This document shows, one piece after another, positions 34,162 through 35,476 of a stretch of 35,476 nucleotides of DNA (position 1 is its first letter; each line of letters opens with the position of its first letter). Origin of the DNA: CAZRUA01 sp964603125 (lineage in GTDB: Bacteria; Bacteroidota; Bacteroidia; B-17B0; Aurantibacillaceae); the NCBI GenBank assembly GCA_964603125.1, contig CAZRUA010000028.1, positions 1-35,476 on the forward strand, given 5' to 3'. The notes beneath the pieces were generated by a model. That model ran no database searches. It had not been told where the DNA came from and saw nothing but the letters and a program-made list of their open reading frames with translations. The position numbers and the translations under genes were made by a program.

Positions 34162-35448
34162 TTAAACCACCTTCACCATATAATAATCCTTTTTCCCTTT
34201 TTGGAAAAGCACAAATCCATCTGCTAATAAGTGATTTGTGTTCAACACTAGTTCAACATCATTTACTTTAGTTTTATTTAAGCTAAGTCCGTTGGCCTGC
34301 ATCATTTCACGCGCTTTTCCTTTTCCAGGAAAAATGGTTGTATTAGCAGTTAAAAAATCTTGTATGGCAATTCCGTTTTGCAAATCACTTCTACTAATTG
34401 TAAAAACTTTATCTGAATTAAGCCCTACATAAACATCTTCTAAATCCTTTACGGTAAGTTTTCTTAATGACTCTTCATCTCCTTTAAAAAACACATCCGT
34501 AATTTCTTTTGCCTTTTCCAAATCAGCTTTGCTATGCACACGCTCAGTTAATTCTTCAGCCAAAGCTTTATGAATTATACGCGCTCCCTTATCTGCATCA
34601 CTTGCTGTTTCCAATGATTCAATTTCCTCTCGGTTTTTTAATGAAAAAATTCGCATATAATTTTTCACATCTTTATCATCTGCATTTAGCCAAAACTGGT
34701 AGAAGGCGTAAGGCGATGTTTTTTTAGCATCTAACCAAACATTACCACTAGCCGTTTTACCAAATTTCTCACCATCAGCCTTTTTAATTAAAGGTGTAGT
34801 TAAAGCAAAGGCTTCGCCAGCATCCTTACGTCGTATAAGCTCCGAACCAGTTACAATGTTTCCCCACTGATCGCTACCACCCATTTGCATCTTCACTCCA
34901 TGGTTTTTCCATAAGTAGTAAAAATCATAACCTTGCACCAGTTGGTACGAAAATTCAGTAAAAGACATTCCACTGTCCAAGCGCTTTTGAACAGAATCTT
35001 TGCTCAACATGTAATTTACAGTCAAGTGCTTTCCAACATCACGTATAAAATCTAAGAACGAAAAATCTTTAAACCAGTCGTAATTATTTACTATTTCAGC
35101 ACTATTCTCGCCGCAATCAAAATTTAAAAACTTTTCTAATTGCTTTTTCTGGCAAGCCAAATTATGATTCAATGTTTCAACATCCAATAAATTTCTCTCA
35201 GCACTTTTACCTGATGGATCTCCAACCATACCTGTTGCTCCACCTACCAATGCTATAGGTTTGTGACCAGCACGCTGAAAATGAAGCAGAGTCATAATTT
35301 GAACCATATTTCCAACTCCCAAACTATCAGCAGTTGGGTCAAAGCCAATATAACCTTTCACCATTCCGGCGTTCAATAAATCTTCGGTTCCAGGCATTAC
35401 ATCCTGTAACATACCTCTCCACTTTAATTCTTCAACTAAATTTTGCAT
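34162..35448 (-). CDS. tyrS: Tyrosyl-tRNA synthetase
   Basis: This 428-aa protein is counted from the ATG at 35448 (MQNLVEELKWRGMLQDVMPG). A GTG six codons upstream extends the frame with no family support. The tyrosine site (YIGFDPTADS), ALVGGATGMVGDPSGKSAERN, QGYDFYYLW, GGSDQWGNI and the KFGKT form of the KMSKS loop are all present, and an S4 RNA-binding domain ends the protein (AREMMQANGLSLNKTKVND). The HIGH-type motif reads GVGN (44-47) instead of the usual H-x-G-H, so both histidines are replaced. The rest of the enzyme is intact. It charges tRNA-Tyr. Confidence 0.96.
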   Translation of the reverse strand: MQNLVEELKWRGMLQDVMPGTEDLLNAGMVKGYIGFDPTADSLGVGNMVQIMTLLHFQRAGHKPIALVGGATGMVGDPSGKSAERNLLDVETLNHNLACQKKQLEKFLNFDCGENSAEIVNNYDWFKDFSFLDFIRDVGKHLTVNYMLSKDSVQKRLDSGMSFTEFSYQLVQGYDFYYLWKNHGVKMQMGGSDQWGNIVTGSELIRRKDAGEAFALTTPLIKKADGEKFGKTASGNVWLDAKKTSPYAFYQFWLNADDKDVKNYMRIFSLKNREEIESLETASDADKGARIIHKALAEELTERVHSKADLEKAKEITDVFFKGDEESLRKLTVKDLEDVYVGLNSDKVFTISRSDLQNGIAIQDFLTANTTIFPGKGKAREMMQANGLSLNKTKVNDVELVLNTNHLLADGFVLFQKGKKDYYMVKVV

Positions 35449-35476
35449 ACTTAAATTTAAGGCCACTAATATAACA

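Noticed and set aside
1..35476. CRISPR arrays, tRNA/rRNA genes, insertion sequences, prophage or defence genes
   Set aside because: No regularly spaced repeats, cloverleaf segments, transposase or integrase motifs, or defence-type domains (other than the PIN domain of the PhoH2 protein) were seen on either strand.

Overview
The window looks like a chromosomal piece of a low-GC member of the Bacteroidota (Flavobacteriales/Sphingobacteriales-like). The grounds are: two very large secreted proteins ending in type IX secretion (T9SS type A) sorting domains; several -7 promoter elements of the Bacteroidota type TAnnTTTG; weak or absent Shine-Dalgarno sequences; a short NuoG without a molybdopterin domain; and a kynurenine 3-monooxygenase. 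I see no tRNA, rRNA, insertion sequence, prophage, integrase or CRISPR array. Most of the window is ordinary core genome.

Layout. (1) 1-8174, minus strand: the respiratory complex I operon, read nuoA-B-C-D-E-F, then a gene for a secreted TonB-C-domain protein, then nuoG-H-I, with nuoI cut by the window edge. A TAnnTTTG promoter sits just upstream of nuoA. (2) 8176-16369, minus: two tandem paralogues (1086 and 1599 aa) with signal peptide, a shared N-terminal motif, an Asp-box beta-propeller, PKD and Ig-like modules and a T9SS tail. A 15-bp inverted repeat separates them. (3) 16685-18320, plus: a PIN-PhoH ATPase and a small thiamine-binding-family protein. (4) 18322-22885, minus: a compact ltaE-sixA-ppk1-ppx cluster whose last two genes synthesise and degrade polyphosphate. 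It is divergent from a plus-strand CHAD-like gene at 23026-23988; CHAD domains are polyphosphate binders. (5) 23989-25739, minus: an orphan DsbD-alpha-like periplasmic protein translationally coupled to a 96-aa unknown protein, and a DMT/EamA transporter. (6) 25828-29104, plus: cysteine desulfurase, hotdog thioesterase and a 559-aa unknown protein with a GNAT-like segment, closed by a perfect palindromic terminator. (7) 29161-32222, minus: a 523-aa secreted unknown and an M48-type secreted metalloprotease. (8) 32322-34076, plus: a [2Fe-2S] ferredoxin and kynurenine 3-monooxygenase. (9) 34162-35448, minus: tyrosyl-tRNA synthetase.

How the genes work together. Complex I is an NADH-driven ion-pumping quinone reductase. 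Its operon carries an extra TonB-like gene with only 3 nt after nuoF. The polyphosphate block pairs Ppk1, Ppx and SixA with a divergently transcribed CHAD-like protein, which is the most system-like grouping in the window. The cysteine desulfurase and the ferredoxin share an identical promoter geometry: the TAnnTTTG element ends exactly 4 nt before the ATG, which predicts leaderless transcripts for two Fe-S-related genes. Several apparent longer reading frames start with TTG or GTG, and I moved those starts to the internal ATG supported by family alignment (nuoA, phoH, cysteine desulfurase, ferredoxin, tyrS).

No clearly new defence or mobile system was found. The best candidates for new biology are the TonB-like insertion in nuo, the divergent CHAD-like protein, the GNAT-like 559-aa protein, and the leaderless promoter pattern.
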